From the NCBI RefSeq assembly GCF_000142905.1, contig NW_013657617.1, positions 53,830-111,566 of the forward strand: 57,737 nt of DNA. Reading direction: 5' to 3'. Position numbers and translations under genes: made by a program. Source of the stretch: Thecamonas trahens ATCC 50062 (Eukaryota; Apusozoa; Apusomonadida; Apusomonadidae). Below the pieces are notes generated by a model, which was not told where the DNA came from, searched no databases, and worked only from the letters and a program-made list of their open reading frames with translations. Of this stretch, positions 47,593 to 57,435 are shown piece by piece; position 1 is the first letter of the stretch, and each line of letters begins with the position of its first letter.

Positions 47593-50283
47593 TCAAACAA
47601 GAATTACCGTGTCGTTCAGCAGTTTGGCCTTCTTGGACGGCGAGGCGCCGGCCGACAGGTCGGCAGAGGTGGGATCTGTGCTGGCGGCGGCGACGGCGGC
47701 AGGATCTTGGTCAGCGGCGTCATCGCGCGGACGCTTGGCAGTGGGCGACTTGGCAGTGGGCGCCTCGGCAGTGAGCGCCGACGGTGCTGCCGTGCTCGGC
47801 AGCAGCGATGCAAAGTCATCAAAGTCTGAGTCGCTCGACGCGGTGCGCTTTGGTGTAGCGATGGATGCCTGTGTCGTCTTGGCGGGCGTCGGGGTCACCT
47901 TCTTGGCGGTCGATTTGACCTTGGGCGCCGTTTTCTTCTTGAGGATCGACTTCTTTGCGGTCGACTTCTTTGTGGCCATCGCCTTCTTGGCTGTCGTCTT
48001 CTTCTTTGCGGTCGACTTCTTCTTGGCCGGCACACTGCCGCTCGAGGCCGTCGTGGTGGGGGTGGGGGTGGCGGCGGCAACGGCTTGCGGCGCGGCGGCG
48101 CCTTCCATCGGCTGCGGGACAGAGTCGGCGATGGAGATCGAGCCACTAAGCACGTTGTTGAACCACTGCTCGTCGACAACTCTGATGCCACGCGCGGCGG
48201 CGGTCTTCATCTTGCAACCGTCCTTGTACTGGTCCGCGGTGCCGACGGGGATGACGAGAAAGTCGACGTTGGCCGTGAGCCGCGAGCGGCTGAAGAAGCC
48301 GCCGCCGTTGTTGAGCACGGCAGCCTTCAGAGTCGACTTGCCGACCTGGGCAAAGACCTTGCCGGCGAGGTTGCCGACCTTGTTGCCCCAGACGATGCCA
48401 TCCGATCCACCGCGCTTGGCCGGCGTCGCCGACGTCGACGCCGACGCTGACGCTGATGCGGTAGCCTTGCTGCCCGAGGGGCCGGCGCCACTTGGGCCAG
48501 CCACGTCCATTGGCGTCGGTGTCGCGGCAGTCTTGGAACCGGCCTTGGCCTTGCTCTTGCTCGCCTTGGCCTTGCTCTTGCTCGCCTTGGCCTTGGCCTT
48601 TGCTGGCGTCGCCGTGGCCTTGGCCTTGCTCTTGCTCTTGGCCTTGCCCTTGTTCGTCTTAGCCACGCCGGCGGCTGCAGTGGGAGCTACCGGCGCGGTA
48701 GGCACCGTCGCCGGCTCTGCAGTGGGCGCAGCTGAGATGGAGCCACCTGCCGGGGTCGGGATCGGGACGGAGAGGTTGGCAGCGACCGGCGGTAGCGCCG
48801 AGCCAGCGGGAGCGGCGGGAGTGGCAGCGGGAGCGGGAGCGGGAGCGGCGGACGACTCGGTCTTGGACTTGGAGGCCTTTGCAGCGGCCTTCGAGGCTGC
48901 CTTTGCCGCGGCCTTTGTCGCCTTTCCGGCCTTTGCCGCCGCGTACTCTGCGTAGATGAGGCGGAGGAGGGTGTGGTTCATGGTACCTTCCGGGAAGAGG
49001 GCAACCACGCCGGCAACCTTTGCAGTTCGCTCGAGGTCGAGCTCCCGCTGGGTATCACGTGTGAAGCGGACCGAGATGAGGCGAAGGCGAATGAACTCGT
49101 CGAGGACGCGGAAGAAGAGGTATACCGACTTGAGGACGACCGGAGCGAGCGCAAGCTGCAGCGGCGGCGGCGCATCGTGGGCGGACAGCGGCTCCAGCGC
49201 CGCATCGTCTCCCTGCTCACTCTTTCGCAGCAGCTTCGTCACGTCGTCAGAGGCAAACTTGCGGATGAGCGCGGCTTCGGCCGAAGACCATGCGGCCGCA
49301 GTCGGCGGGCGTGGTGTCGGCTCGTCGGCCTTCTCGACGTGGCGCTTGATCTTGGCAATGAGCACGTTGAGCTTGTCCTCCAGCGACCCGATCTCATGGA
49401 CGCGCTGGACACGGAGAATGTGGTGGCGGATGGTGTTGGGCTTGACCTCGAGAAAGGTGGCCAGCAAAGTGGCAACGTCGTGCGAGTCGTCGTTGTGGCT
49501 CTCGCCGGTCTGGACGAGCTCGAGCAAGGCGGCGTCGAGCGTCTCGGAGCGGGCAAACTGGTGCCGCTCGTGGCACCCGTTCTCCTTCAGCAGCCGGGCG
49601 AGGACGTCAAACTTGGCCGCTGTTTCGGGCGCCAGCGTCAGCACCTTGTCCGGCCCGCGCTCCGGATCCGAGTTGACCTTGGCCAGCATCTCGGTCGCGT
49701 CCGACGCCACGATGGCGAGCTGGCCACGGTTGACAAAGAAGCCTTTGTACACGGTTTGCATCGGCGGTGCCTCGGCAATGGCCTGCGAGTCATCGATGAA
49801 CGGATCCGCGTCGTCGTACTTGTCCGTCGTGTTCCGCAGCACCTTTTTGTGCACCCGTCGCTTGCCGACCTTTCCCAGCACGTCCTCCAGCCCGTCAAAG
49901 TCCGAGTCAACCGAGCTCTCGCCATCGTCGTCGTCATCAGTGCTGAGCTCGACCTCCTCAAAGCCATCTTCACCTGGCTTGCGGGCAGAGGCCTTTGCGC
50001 CCTTCTTGGGCGACTTGTTGGATGATTTTCCGCTACGGCCAGCATTGACATCATTCCCATCATGATGATAATCATCATCATCCGTGTCCGAGTACAAATT
50101 CATCGAACACTCTGAAGAGTATGACTCTGGAGGGTACGAGTCCGAGTAGTCATCATCATCATCATCATCAAAGTCCGAGTCCGAGGCCAAGTCCTTGCGC
50201 TGCCTCTTGTGGTCAGCATACATGTACTCAAAGTTGATTTCATTGCCCTTGGTGTACGCAAGGTCCACAGGAAGTCGCTGCAT
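47593..50283 (-). CDS. HPC2/ubinuclein-type (HIRA complex) protein with C-terminal BRCT domain
   Basis: 896 residues from ATG 50283 (MQRLPVDLAYTKG). The N-terminus is acidic and Ser-rich. At ~152-190 lies the HRD motif: KYDDADPFIDDSQAIAEAPP followed by YKGFFVNRGQLAIV, close to the HPC2/ubinuclein signature DPFIDD...GFYVN that binds the HIRA histone H3.3 chaperone. A helical middle region follows, possibly the ubinuclein middle domain (49670-49000), then Lys/Ala-rich low complexity with KSKAKASKSKAK repeats. At ~625-720 is a BRCT-like domain: NLAGKVFAQVGKSTLK, RSRLTANVDFLVIP, AAARGIRVVDEQWFNNVL, with the conserved Gly and Trp. The tail is KKKSTAKKKTTAKK-rich. Likely role: replication-independent H3.3 deposition. 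BRCT is not part of the usual ubinuclein architecture. A (GT)n tract sits 9 nt upstream of the ATG. Confidence 0.85.
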   Translation of the reverse strand: MQRLPVDLAYTKGNEINFEYMYADHKRQRKDLASDSDFDDDDDDDYSDSYPPESYSSECSMNLYSDTDDDDYHHDGNDVNAGRSGKSSNKSPKKGAKASARKPGEDGFEEVELSTDDDDDGESSVDSDFDGLEDVLGKVGKRRVHKKVLRNTTDKYDDADPFIDDSQAIAEAPPMQTVYKGFFVNRGQLAIVASDATEMLAKVNSDPERGPDKVLTLAPETAAKFDVLARLLKENGCHERHQFARSETLDAALLELVQTGESHNDDSHDVATLLATFLEVKPNTIRHHILRVQRVHEIGSLEDKLNVLIAKIKRHVEKADEPTPRPPTAAAWSSAEAALIRKFASDDVTKLLRKSEQGDDAALEPLSAHDAPPPLQLALAPVVLKSVYLFFRVLDEFIRLRLISVRFTRDTQRELDLERTAKVAGVVALFPEGTMNHTLLRLIYAEYAAAKAGKATKAAAKAASKAAAKASKSKTESSAAPAPAPAATPAAPAGSALPPVAANLSVPIPTPAGGSISAAPTAEPATVPTAPVAPTAAAGVAKTNKGKAKSKSKAKATATPAKAKAKASKSKAKASKSKAKAGSKTAATPTPMDVAGPSGAGPSGSKATASASASASTSATPAKRGGSDGIVWGNKVGNLAGKVFAQVGKSTLKAAVLNNGGGFFSRSRLTANVDFLVIPVGTADQYKDGCKMKTAAARGIRVVDEQWFNNVLSGSISIADSVPQPMEGAAAPQAVAAATPTPTTTASSGSVPAKKKSTAKKKTTAKKAMATKKSTAKKSILKKKTAPKVKSTAKKVTPTPAKTTQASIATPKRTASSDSDFDDFASLLPSTAAPSALTAEAPTAKSPTAKRPRDDAADQDPAAVAAASTDPTSADLSAGASPSKKAKLLNDTVILV

Positions 50284-50286
50284 CAC

Positions 50287-50317
<31 letters not shown>

Positions 50318-50432
50318 GTCTCTCTCTCTCTTCACACACACACTCTCCTCCGCTTCGACTGTGCTTGTCTCCTTCTCCCCGCTAGCGAGAGTGAGGTGGT
50401 ATCGGCGACTCGTCGTCCGTCGTCTGCTCGCA

Positions 50433-50434
<2 letters not shown>

Positions 50435-50479
<45 letters not shown>
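50435..50479. repeat. (CTGG)n microsatellite, about 11 units
   Basis: Perfect tetranucleotide repeat in the upstream region of the HPC2-BRCT gene. Confidence 0.95.
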
Positions 50480-51639
50480 GGAGAAGAGGGGGGGAGATCT
50501 TTAGTTGTTGGCTCTGGTGAGGACAGATTCTTCGTTGTCGACTTGGAGGGTGGTGCAGCATGGCTGTTGTGTGGTGATGGTAGGCATCGGATGGCAGAGT
50601 GGGAGCAATGGCGTAGAGTCGTGCGGCAGTGGCAAGGGTAGATTCCTGGGGCGGAGGGGTTTGAGGGAGGATGACGACGACAGAGACATAATAGACTCAC
50701 TAGAATGATAGTAGCTAGCTTTGTAAGACGATGTACAGCATTGTAAGGGATGTGTGAAGTAGCTAATAGGAATCAGAGGGCTTGATGGTTCAGCATCGAG
50801 ACAAACCCATTTTACGAGCGGCCAAATTGTACGAGTCGGCATTATTTAAGAGCGGCGCCGACGCGACACAAGTCAGAAACGGTTGAAGTCGCTTTCGTTG
50901 TCCACCTCGCGCGTACGTGGCCATGAGCAGCCGAACTGGTCATGTGTGCCTATAATGGCCATTTTCTGCCCATTACCTTGCACACCAGCATGTGTTTCCC
51001 CCCTACCCCACCTCCATGTCCCCCCCTATGCCCTTGGTACCCCCTGGGAGGAGGTAGTCCTCGGCGTGGGATGGTGATTTTTACGTTTCGCCTCGTCGCG
51101 CCTTCGCGGCAAGCCACCACCGGTGCGGCCCAAGGAGGGGCCATAGCCAGGCCACCAATGGTGTGAGGGAGAAGCAGACCAGACATACATATACAAGGAT
51201 CAATGGCGCATGTATATGTATGGTGGGAGTCATGCTGGGTGCATGCTACCTTCCCACAGGAGCACGTATACCCCCCCCCCTGGGTAGCGCCCTACCCCCC
51301 GCCCTCCTCCCCTCCCCCCCCTCTTCAGGTCGCACAAGGTCGCAGTCATGGCTGACGCCAACTCTGTCCCTGCGTCATCCCCATCCCCATCCCCATCCCC
51401 ATACCCATACCCATGTCCATGCCCATGCCACTCACGCAATCTCCTCCCCTCCCTCCCCCCTCCCCGCCACGACGTCGTCGGCCCTCTTCCCCCCTCCCCC
51501 TCCCTCCCCCTCCCCCTCCCCCTCCCCCCTCCCCCTTCGCCTTCCTCTCCGTGTCGCACTATGGCTGGCTGTGCGACTCGGCTGTGTGATTCGGCTGTGC
51601 GACTTGGCTGCGACTCGGCTGTGCGACTTGGCTGTGCGA

Positions 51640-51735
51640 TGCTGATGATGTGGTGGCCATGGATGGTGTGATGGCCATGGATGATGTGGTGGTCATGGAT
51701 GATGTGGTGGCCATGGATGATGTGGTGGCCATGGA
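51640..51735. repeat. Short tandem repeat (21- and 18-bp units)
   Basis: Repeated GATGATGTGGTGGCCATG with minor variants (GTCATG for GCCATG), five to six units, about 135-230 nt upstream of the BET start. Confidence 0.85.
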
Positions 51736-51869
51736 TGGCTGTCATGCGGTATTCTGATCTGTGGTATGGCGATGACCTGGTGATCTGCCTGTGATCGATC
51801 TATATGGTTGATGGGTCATCGATGTATGGTCGGTGGTTGCTCTGGTGGCGCTTGCGAGGACAGATTAGC

Positions 51870-52502
51870 ATGGAGTTTGGTGGTGGTATGTCGCATCAGT
51901 CCGGTCCTGCCGCGGCTGCTACTCCGCCTCCTCCTCTCCCTGGTAACGCTGCTGGTGCAGCCGCCGGCGCTGCTGCCGGCGCCGCTGGCGGTGGCATGGG
52001 TGAAGTGTTCAACGGTCACGAGATGATGGGTGCGACGACGGCGGCGCCTGCGGCGCACGCCTCGGGCTCCAACTACCCGACGCCGACGGCCGAGCTTGCA
52101 AGTGCGGCGTCATTTGAGCCGCCGGCGCTTGCCGCAAGCGCGCCTGCGCCTGCACCGTACGACGCGACGGCGGTGCCTGCGTCGATGCCTGCGTCGATGC
52201 CGCCGCCGTCGCAGCCGATGGGTGCGTACGACGGTGAGGCCGAGGCCGAGGCCGAGGCTGCAGCACAGGCTGCGGTCCAGGCTGCAATGTCGTCGGCGAC
52301 ATCGGGCGGGATGGATGCCGTGGCGCCGGACGCGCTCGTTGCGGGTGCCCCTGCGGTCGGTGAGAAGCGGTCGGCCGACGACATGGCCGGCAGCGACGGC
52401 GGCGACGACGACGGCGAGGCGTACAAGCGGCAGCGGACGCTGGCGTCGTCGACGGGCTCGACTATTAACCCGGCGGACATTATGAACCAGCAGGCTGCTG
52501 CT

Positions 52503-52533
<31 letters not shown>

Positions 52534-55007
52534 TTCCGGGCGGTAATGCACAGGCGTACACTGCGCCTGTGCAGACGTCTTCGTACGCGTCGTACACGGC
52601 AGCGCCGCTGCTCCGCGATATGCGGTACCGGCTCTTTCTCACGCAGTCTGAGGCTGCGCGGGTGACCAAGCGGCTCCGCAAGGGCTACGTCCTCGTCCCG
52701 CTCACCTCGTCGGGAACCGAGTACCACGAGGAGGCGATGACCGGGCGCGACAAGGGTCGGCGGCGGCGCAAGCAGACCGACTACAAGGCGATGATGTCGA
52801 CAAAGATCATTGACGACGACGAGGACGACGACTCGGCAGCACGCGGCGGCATGCCGTCGAGCGGAGCGTCGGAGAGCCAGGCCAAGGCGTCGCGGTCGTC
52901 GGCAACGCGCAAAAAGTCCAAGAAGAAGGCCAAGCAGGTCGATTACTCGGACTTTGACAACGTGGTTCGCGACGTCAAGCGTATCATCAGGAAGTCCCTG
53001 TTGACCAAGAACGAGGCGCTGTGGTTTAAGGACCCGGTCGACCCAGTCCGTCTCGGCATTCCGCAGTACTTTGAGATCATCAAGCAGCCGATGGACCTGG
53101 GCACGGTGTTGGAGAACCTTTCGGCGGGCGTGTACTCGACGGTGGAGGAGATCGGCGACGACGTGGCGCTCATTTGGTCCAACGCGGCGCGGTTCAACGG
53201 CGAAGAGGCTGTTGTGACCCAGAGCGCGCGAGTGCTGGAGAAGGCGTGGCTGAGGGAGTACGAGCGGATCTGCCGCAAGGTCAACAAGGCGCGCAAGCAG
53301 TCTGAGCGCGCGGCCAAGGCCGCAGCACGTGAGCAGGCGCGGTTGGACAAGCAGGCAGCCAAGGCACAGCGCGAGCTTGAGAAGCAGCGCAAGCGCGAGG
53401 AGAAGCGGCAGCGGCAGGAGGCGGCGCGGGCGGTGGCCGATGGCCGTGTCCCGCCGCCGATCTTGCCGTCGGTCCCGCCGCCGCCGCCGGCTGCGCCGCA
53501 GCTTCCGCCAGCATACTCGCCGCTGCAAGGCGGCGGGATTGATCCGTCGGCGCTTGGCGGCCTTGGCCCGATCCTTCAGCAGACCGAGGCTATGAAGCAG
53601 CAGATGCAGGCGCTTGGCATGTCGACCGGCGGGCTGGCCTCTTCGGTTGTCCGCGAGGCCGCGCCGCCGGGCATGTCGTCGGCCGAGCTCGAGAAGATGC
53701 TCGAGCGCAAGATGGAGAAGCGGATGGCTGAGAAGTTCTCCGAGTTTGAGGCCATGGTCAACTCGATCAAGAGCTTGGCGGCCAACATGATGACGACGCA
53801 GTCGCAGATGATGCAGCCGAGCATGATGGGTGGAATGGGCATGGGCATGGGCATGGCCACGCCGCCGCACATGATGGCACACTCCGCGGCAGGCAAGGGC
53901 TCGAGCTCCAAGGGCAAGTCGTCGTCGTCCAAGCGCCGGCGCAAGAAGAAGTCGAGTCGCTCCAAGCGCCCACCGGCGCCGCAGTACGACTCGGACTCGT
54001 CGGACGACTCGGTGTACATGCACGACCACGTCCGCTACAAGCCGATGGACTACAACGAGAAGAAGCGGCTGACGACCAACATCAACCGCCTCCCGTCGTC
54101 CAAGCTTGTCCGCGTCATCGAGATCATCAAGGAGTCGATGCCGCTCGAGAACCAGGACGAGGAGATCGAGATCGACATCGACGCCCTCGACAACAAGACG
54201 CTCCGCAAGCTCGAGGCGTACGTCAACGAGTGCCTCGCCAAGCGCAAGAAGAAGAAGAAGAGCAAGAAGGAGCAGCCGCCGCCGCAGCCGTCGGCCGTCA
54301 CCACGCCGTCGACGCCGTCGACAGTCAACACCCTCGGCGTGGCCCCGCCACCGCCGGCCACGCCCGCAACCCCGGCCACGCCCGCCGCCTTCCCGCCACC
54401 GCCGGCCTCGTCGCTCTACACCCCGTCGGCGCTCGGGTCGTCGGACATGGTCTCTTTCGGCATGGCGACCACCGCGCCCATGGCGCAGGCGCCGACGCCG
54501 CTGGCGGCTGCCGCGCCGCTCGCTGACCTCGCCCCGACGCCGGCACCCGCCACCGACACCGACACCGCCGCGCCGCCGCCGCTCTCGCTCAACGAGCAGA
54601 GCTGGTCCTCGCTCGCCAACGACGAACCAGCGCCGTCGCAGCAGACCGGCGACGCCGCCGCCCCCTCGGCGGCCTGGTCCGAGCTCCAGGCCCAGACCCA
54701 GGAGCAGAAGCAGCTCGCCGAGCAGGCCAAGGCCGAGCAGGAGCGGCTCGTCCGCGAACGCGCCGCCGCCGAGCAGGCCGCCGCTGCTGCTGCTGCCGCC
54801 GCCGAGCAGGCTCGTATCGATGCCCTCCGTGAGGAGGAGCGCAAGCGCCGGGAGGCCGCCGCCCAGCAGGGCGCCGTCGACCTCTCCTTCCAGCGCGACG
54901 CCATGCGCGACTTTGAGGCCGCAGGCGTCGCCGGCGGCTCTAACTTTGGCAACAAGCACGAGCTCCTCGCGCTCCACCAGGAGCAGCAGCAGCAGAACCA
55001 TCCGTAA
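51870..55007 (+). CDS. BET-family protein: one bromodomain, NET domain, BRD4-like C-terminal motif
   Basis: 1045 residues from ATG 51870 (MEFGGGMSHQSG). The Ala/Pro-rich N-terminus includes a poly-Ala run (52493-52530). A bromodomain lies at ~357-477: KDPVDPVRLGIPQYFEIIKQ, MDLGTVLENL, and ALIWSNAARFN with the acetyl-lysine-binding Asn position. A NET (extra-terminal) domain lies at ~725-797: MDYNEKKRLTTNINRLPSSK... EIEIDIDALDNKTLRKLEAY. The C-terminus has NEQSWSSLAND (~911), a Glu/Ala/Arg coiled coil, and ERKRREAAAQQ followed by AVDLSFQRDAMRDFEAAG (~990-1025). This order matches the SWASL - coiled coil - RRRREAMAATIDMNFQ-type motif of animal BRD4/BRDT, which binds P-TEFb. BET proteins read acetylated histones and promote transcription. 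A single bromodomain recalls plant GTE proteins; the C-terminus is BRD4-like. Confidence 0.92.
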
Positions 55008-55009
55008 AC

Positions 55010-55773
55010 TGTGTGTCTTGTGGCTCACCCATTTTGACAGCGAGTGGTGGCAGAGCCTGCCACTCGCGGCTGCAGCGCTGCTTGTGGGCGTTGTGGGAGT
55101 CCCGGTGTGTGGGTTTGTATTTTGTGGCGATGCGTCGGCCGTACTACATCCCGCTGTACAACGAGGTGGACATCCAACTGGGGGCATGCCTGCTGGCCAT
55201 CCTGCTCGTCGGGTCGTCATCGTACTCGGAGCGGTCATCACAGAGCAAGGGCATCGAGGCGTTCCTGGTGGTGGCGACGGTGTCAGCAATTGTGGTCCTG
55301 ATTGTAGTGGCGATCCGGGCGGTCACGGTCGACATCCTCATCATCCGGCGCGAGCGCGAGGACATGTACCTGACTGCCGAGAAGCGGCAGCAACAGGTTG
55401 CGGGCCTCATCACCGACGAGCTGCAGGACATCGAGGCTGATGCCAACCTGTTGCTCGCCGCAGGGGAGTTCCTCGAGATACTTGAGGACACAGTGCAAGC
55501 GCGCGCGACCGGCCCGCGACGCCAGGCCGGGCGGCGCAACTCGGTGGCGCTTCTGCCGATGCTCGGCAGTGTCGAGATAGACACGCTCAATACCGATGAC
55601 GAGTGCACTGCGGACACTGGTGTCGGGCAAGGCATGGTGTTGGACAAATGCGACAGCAAAGGGTGTTTGTCACGCCCATGATTCCGTTGGACGGCGCCGA
55701 CATGGGCGTGTCATCGTCGTCGTCGTCGTCATCGTCGTCGTCGTCGCTGTCGGGTGAGGTTGAGTTCTCGTGA
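55010..55773 (+). pseudogene. Relic of a receptor-family membrane region, frameshifted
   Basis: Starts almost at the BET stop codon. Frame 1 reads HFDSEWWQSLPLAAAALLVG (55040s-55120), then frame 2 from ~55130 reads RRPYYIPLYNEVDIQLGACL, a second hydrophobic helix (FLVVATVSAIVVLIVVAI) and an acidic helix. From ~55640 a third frame reads MRQQRVFVTPMIPLDGADM with a poly-Ser tail to a stop at 55771. This order (EWW - helix - RP.YY..L - helices - tail) resembles the last membrane helices and tail of the cysteine-rich receptor family at 28805-32677. Signal peptide, cysteine repeats and most helices are missing and at least two frame changes occur, so I call it a fragment. A short real gene of 183 residues from ATG 55130 is the alternative. 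Confidence 0.5.
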
Positions 55774-55826
55774 ACACGGCCGGTGATGTCAGACAGCAGA
55801 GTAAAGCGGAGAGAGCAAGATGGCGA

Positions 55827-57005
55827 CTACGGAGTCCAACGTGGTACTCGGGCGGGCTGCTTGGAGCGTTTGGAGCGGCGCCTGGAGCGGTGCTTAGAGG
55901 TCGATCGGGTCGGTTGGTGCCTTGAGGGCTTGGTCGGCGAGAGGTTGGTGACGACGGCACCGGCAGTGATACGGACATCTCGCTCGCGATGGCGACGGTA
56001 TGCCGACGCGAGGTCAGCGGTGGGCGGAAGGGCGTCGCAGGGGTCGGGTCTATCAGCGGCGACGCGAGCGCGGATGCTGGCGATGCGAGAGGATGCAGCA
56101 CATGCGTCTGCGGCGCGAATAGCCGCAGCGATGGCAGCGGGGCCGCTGCCTGGGGATAGTACGGCGAGGGCATCCTTGCCGCGCGTGCGCTCAAAGGCGG
56201 ACCGCTGCTGGGCACCTTCAATGTCGCGGGCGACGCGAGCAAGGCGGACGCGAGTCTTGATCTCGCGAGCACGGTGGAGGGCGGCAGCCTCGCGGGCGGC
56301 CTTATCGCGGGCGCGGCGGGAGCGGGCGGAGCGGGCGGAGCAAGCGACGGCTTTGTTGCGTGCGCGAGCGGCGGACTCGGCCTCGGCGACGGCGCGTTTG
56401 CTCGCAGCGCGTGATGCCTCGTTCTGAGCGGCGCGGAGGGCGAGAGCCCTCTTCTTCCATCGCGCCATCTTTGCAGCAACCATCTTGCGCTCGGCTATGT
56501 CGACGCGGACGGCGGCGGCGAGCGAGGCCGAGGCGAGCGAGGACGAGCGCGAGGAGGCGAGGCCCGAGGCACGCGAAGAGGCGCGGATGGCGGCGATGGA
56601 GGCGTGGCGGGCAGCGGCCTCTGATGCGGCGTGCGCGGCGCGGCGGAGCTCGAGCGCGTCCGAAGCACGGCGCTCGCGATCGGCGACGGCAGCTTGCGCG
56701 ACCAGGGCGTCCGAGGCTGAGGCTGCAGCGCGCCATCGCGAGGTAAAGGTGGAGCGGATGGAGAGGCGCGGCTTTGCGTCCGAGTGGGTACTGGCGGTGA
56801 CGATCGAGTCCGAGGTGGCCGAGCGCGGGCGGACTGGAGCGGGGAGCTCAGGCGGATCGACGACGTCTGCCGATGACGTCGACGAGAGATCAAACAGATT
56901 GTCGTCAGTGATATGAGTGGGGATGAGTATCACGTCCGTCTCGCTCTCTTTTGCCACTGGTCCGTGGCCGTCTGTTGACTCTGCTAGCCCGACCTCGTTC
57001 CCCAT
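55827..57005 (-). CDS. Ala/Arg-rich coiled-coil hypothetical protein
   Basis: 392 residues from ATG 57005 (MGNEVGLAESTDGHG). An acidic N-terminus (ITDDNLFDLSSTSSADVVD) is followed by about 230 residues almost free of Gly and Pro, with heptad-like Ala/Arg/Glu composition (AAARHASIAAIRASSRASG, KMVAAKMARWKKRALALRAAQ, ARDKAAREAAALHRAREIKTR), a predicted long helix or coiled coil. The C-terminus is basic (KHRSRRRSKRSKQ). No family recognised. The charge pattern could fit a cytoskeletal or nucleic-acid-associated protein, but nothing shows it. Long antisense open frames over it are a by-product of the GC-rich Ala/Arg codons. Confidence 0.6.
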   Translation of the reverse strand: MGNEVGLAESTDGHGPVAKESETDVILIPTHITDDNLFDLSSTSSADVVDPPELPAPVRPRSATSDSIVTASTHSDAKPRLSIRSTFTSRWRAAASASDALVAQAAVADRERRASDALELRRAAHAASEAAARHASIAAIRASSRASGLASSRSSSLASASLAAAVRVDIAERKMVAAKMARWKKRALALRAAQNEASRAASKRAVAEAESAARARNKAVACSARSARSRRARDKAAREAAALHRAREIKTRVRLARVARDIEGAQQRSAFERTRGKDALAVLSPGSGPAAIAAAIRAADACAASSRIASIRARVAADRPDPCDALPPTADLASAYRRHRERDVRITAGAVVTNLSPTKPSRHQPTRSTSKHRSRRRSKRSKQPARVPRWTP

Positions 57006-57114
57006 CACGTGCAAGGTGTGCGACGCGGCGTGTTCCTGAGGTAGTTAAGCGATAAGTGTCGAGTGCTTGGGAAGCCTGATCCGTCTTGTAGCGCCTGATG
57101 TGTCAGCCTGAAGT

Positions 57115-57435
57115 GTCAGATGCTGCCGCGATCTGTCCGTTGCGTCTGCCGCGATCAGTGCGTCTGCCTCAATCAGTCCGTTGCGTCTGCCTCGATCAGT
57201 CCGTTGTGTCTGCCGCGATCAGTCCGTTGCGTCTGCCTCAATCAGTCCGTTGCGTCTGCCTCAATCAGTGCGTCTGCCTCAATCAGTCCGTTGCCTCTGC
57301 CTCGATCAGTCCGTTGTGTTTGCTTCGATCAGCGCGTCTGCCTGAAGTGCAAGAGGCTGCCTCGATCAGTGCGTCTGCCTCAATCAGTGCGTCTGCCTCA
57401 ATCAGTCCGTTGCGTCTGCCTCACTCAGTCCGCCT
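57115..57435. repeat. Minisatellite of TCAGTCCGTTGCGTCTGCCTC units
   Basis: About 15 imperfect units made from a 23-bp long form (GCGTCTGCCTCAATCAGTCC + GTT) and an 18-bp short form lacking CCGTT, with variants (CCGCGATCAG, CCTCGATCAG). It lies upstream of the coiled-coil gene start. No coding evidence. Confidence 0.92.

Larger units (their letters stand above)
50284..51869. other. Gene-free 1.6-kb divergent promoter region with many simple repeats
   Basis: Lies between the starts of the HPC2-BRCT gene (-) and the BET gene (+). Contents: (CA)n 50292-50317 next to the HPC2 start, (CTGG)n about 11 units at 50435-50479, C-runs near 51000-51045 and 51270-51320, (CCCATC)n with variants 51377-51430, CCCTCC-type tracts 51450-51535, a TCGGCTGTGCGACT repeat 51575-51640 and a GATGATGTGGTGGCCATG repeat 51640-51730. 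No convincing coding sequence, tRNA or rRNA seen. Confidence 0.65.

Noticed and set aside
51080-51180. Possible small structured RNA
   Set aside because: A few GC-rich inverted segments are visible but no tRNA, snRNA or snoRNA signature (boxes, anticodon arm) could be found.
51163-51780. Short frames upstream of the BET gene
   Set aside because: Low-complexity translations of CCCATC, CCCTCC and GATGTGGTG repeats, with no family resemblance.
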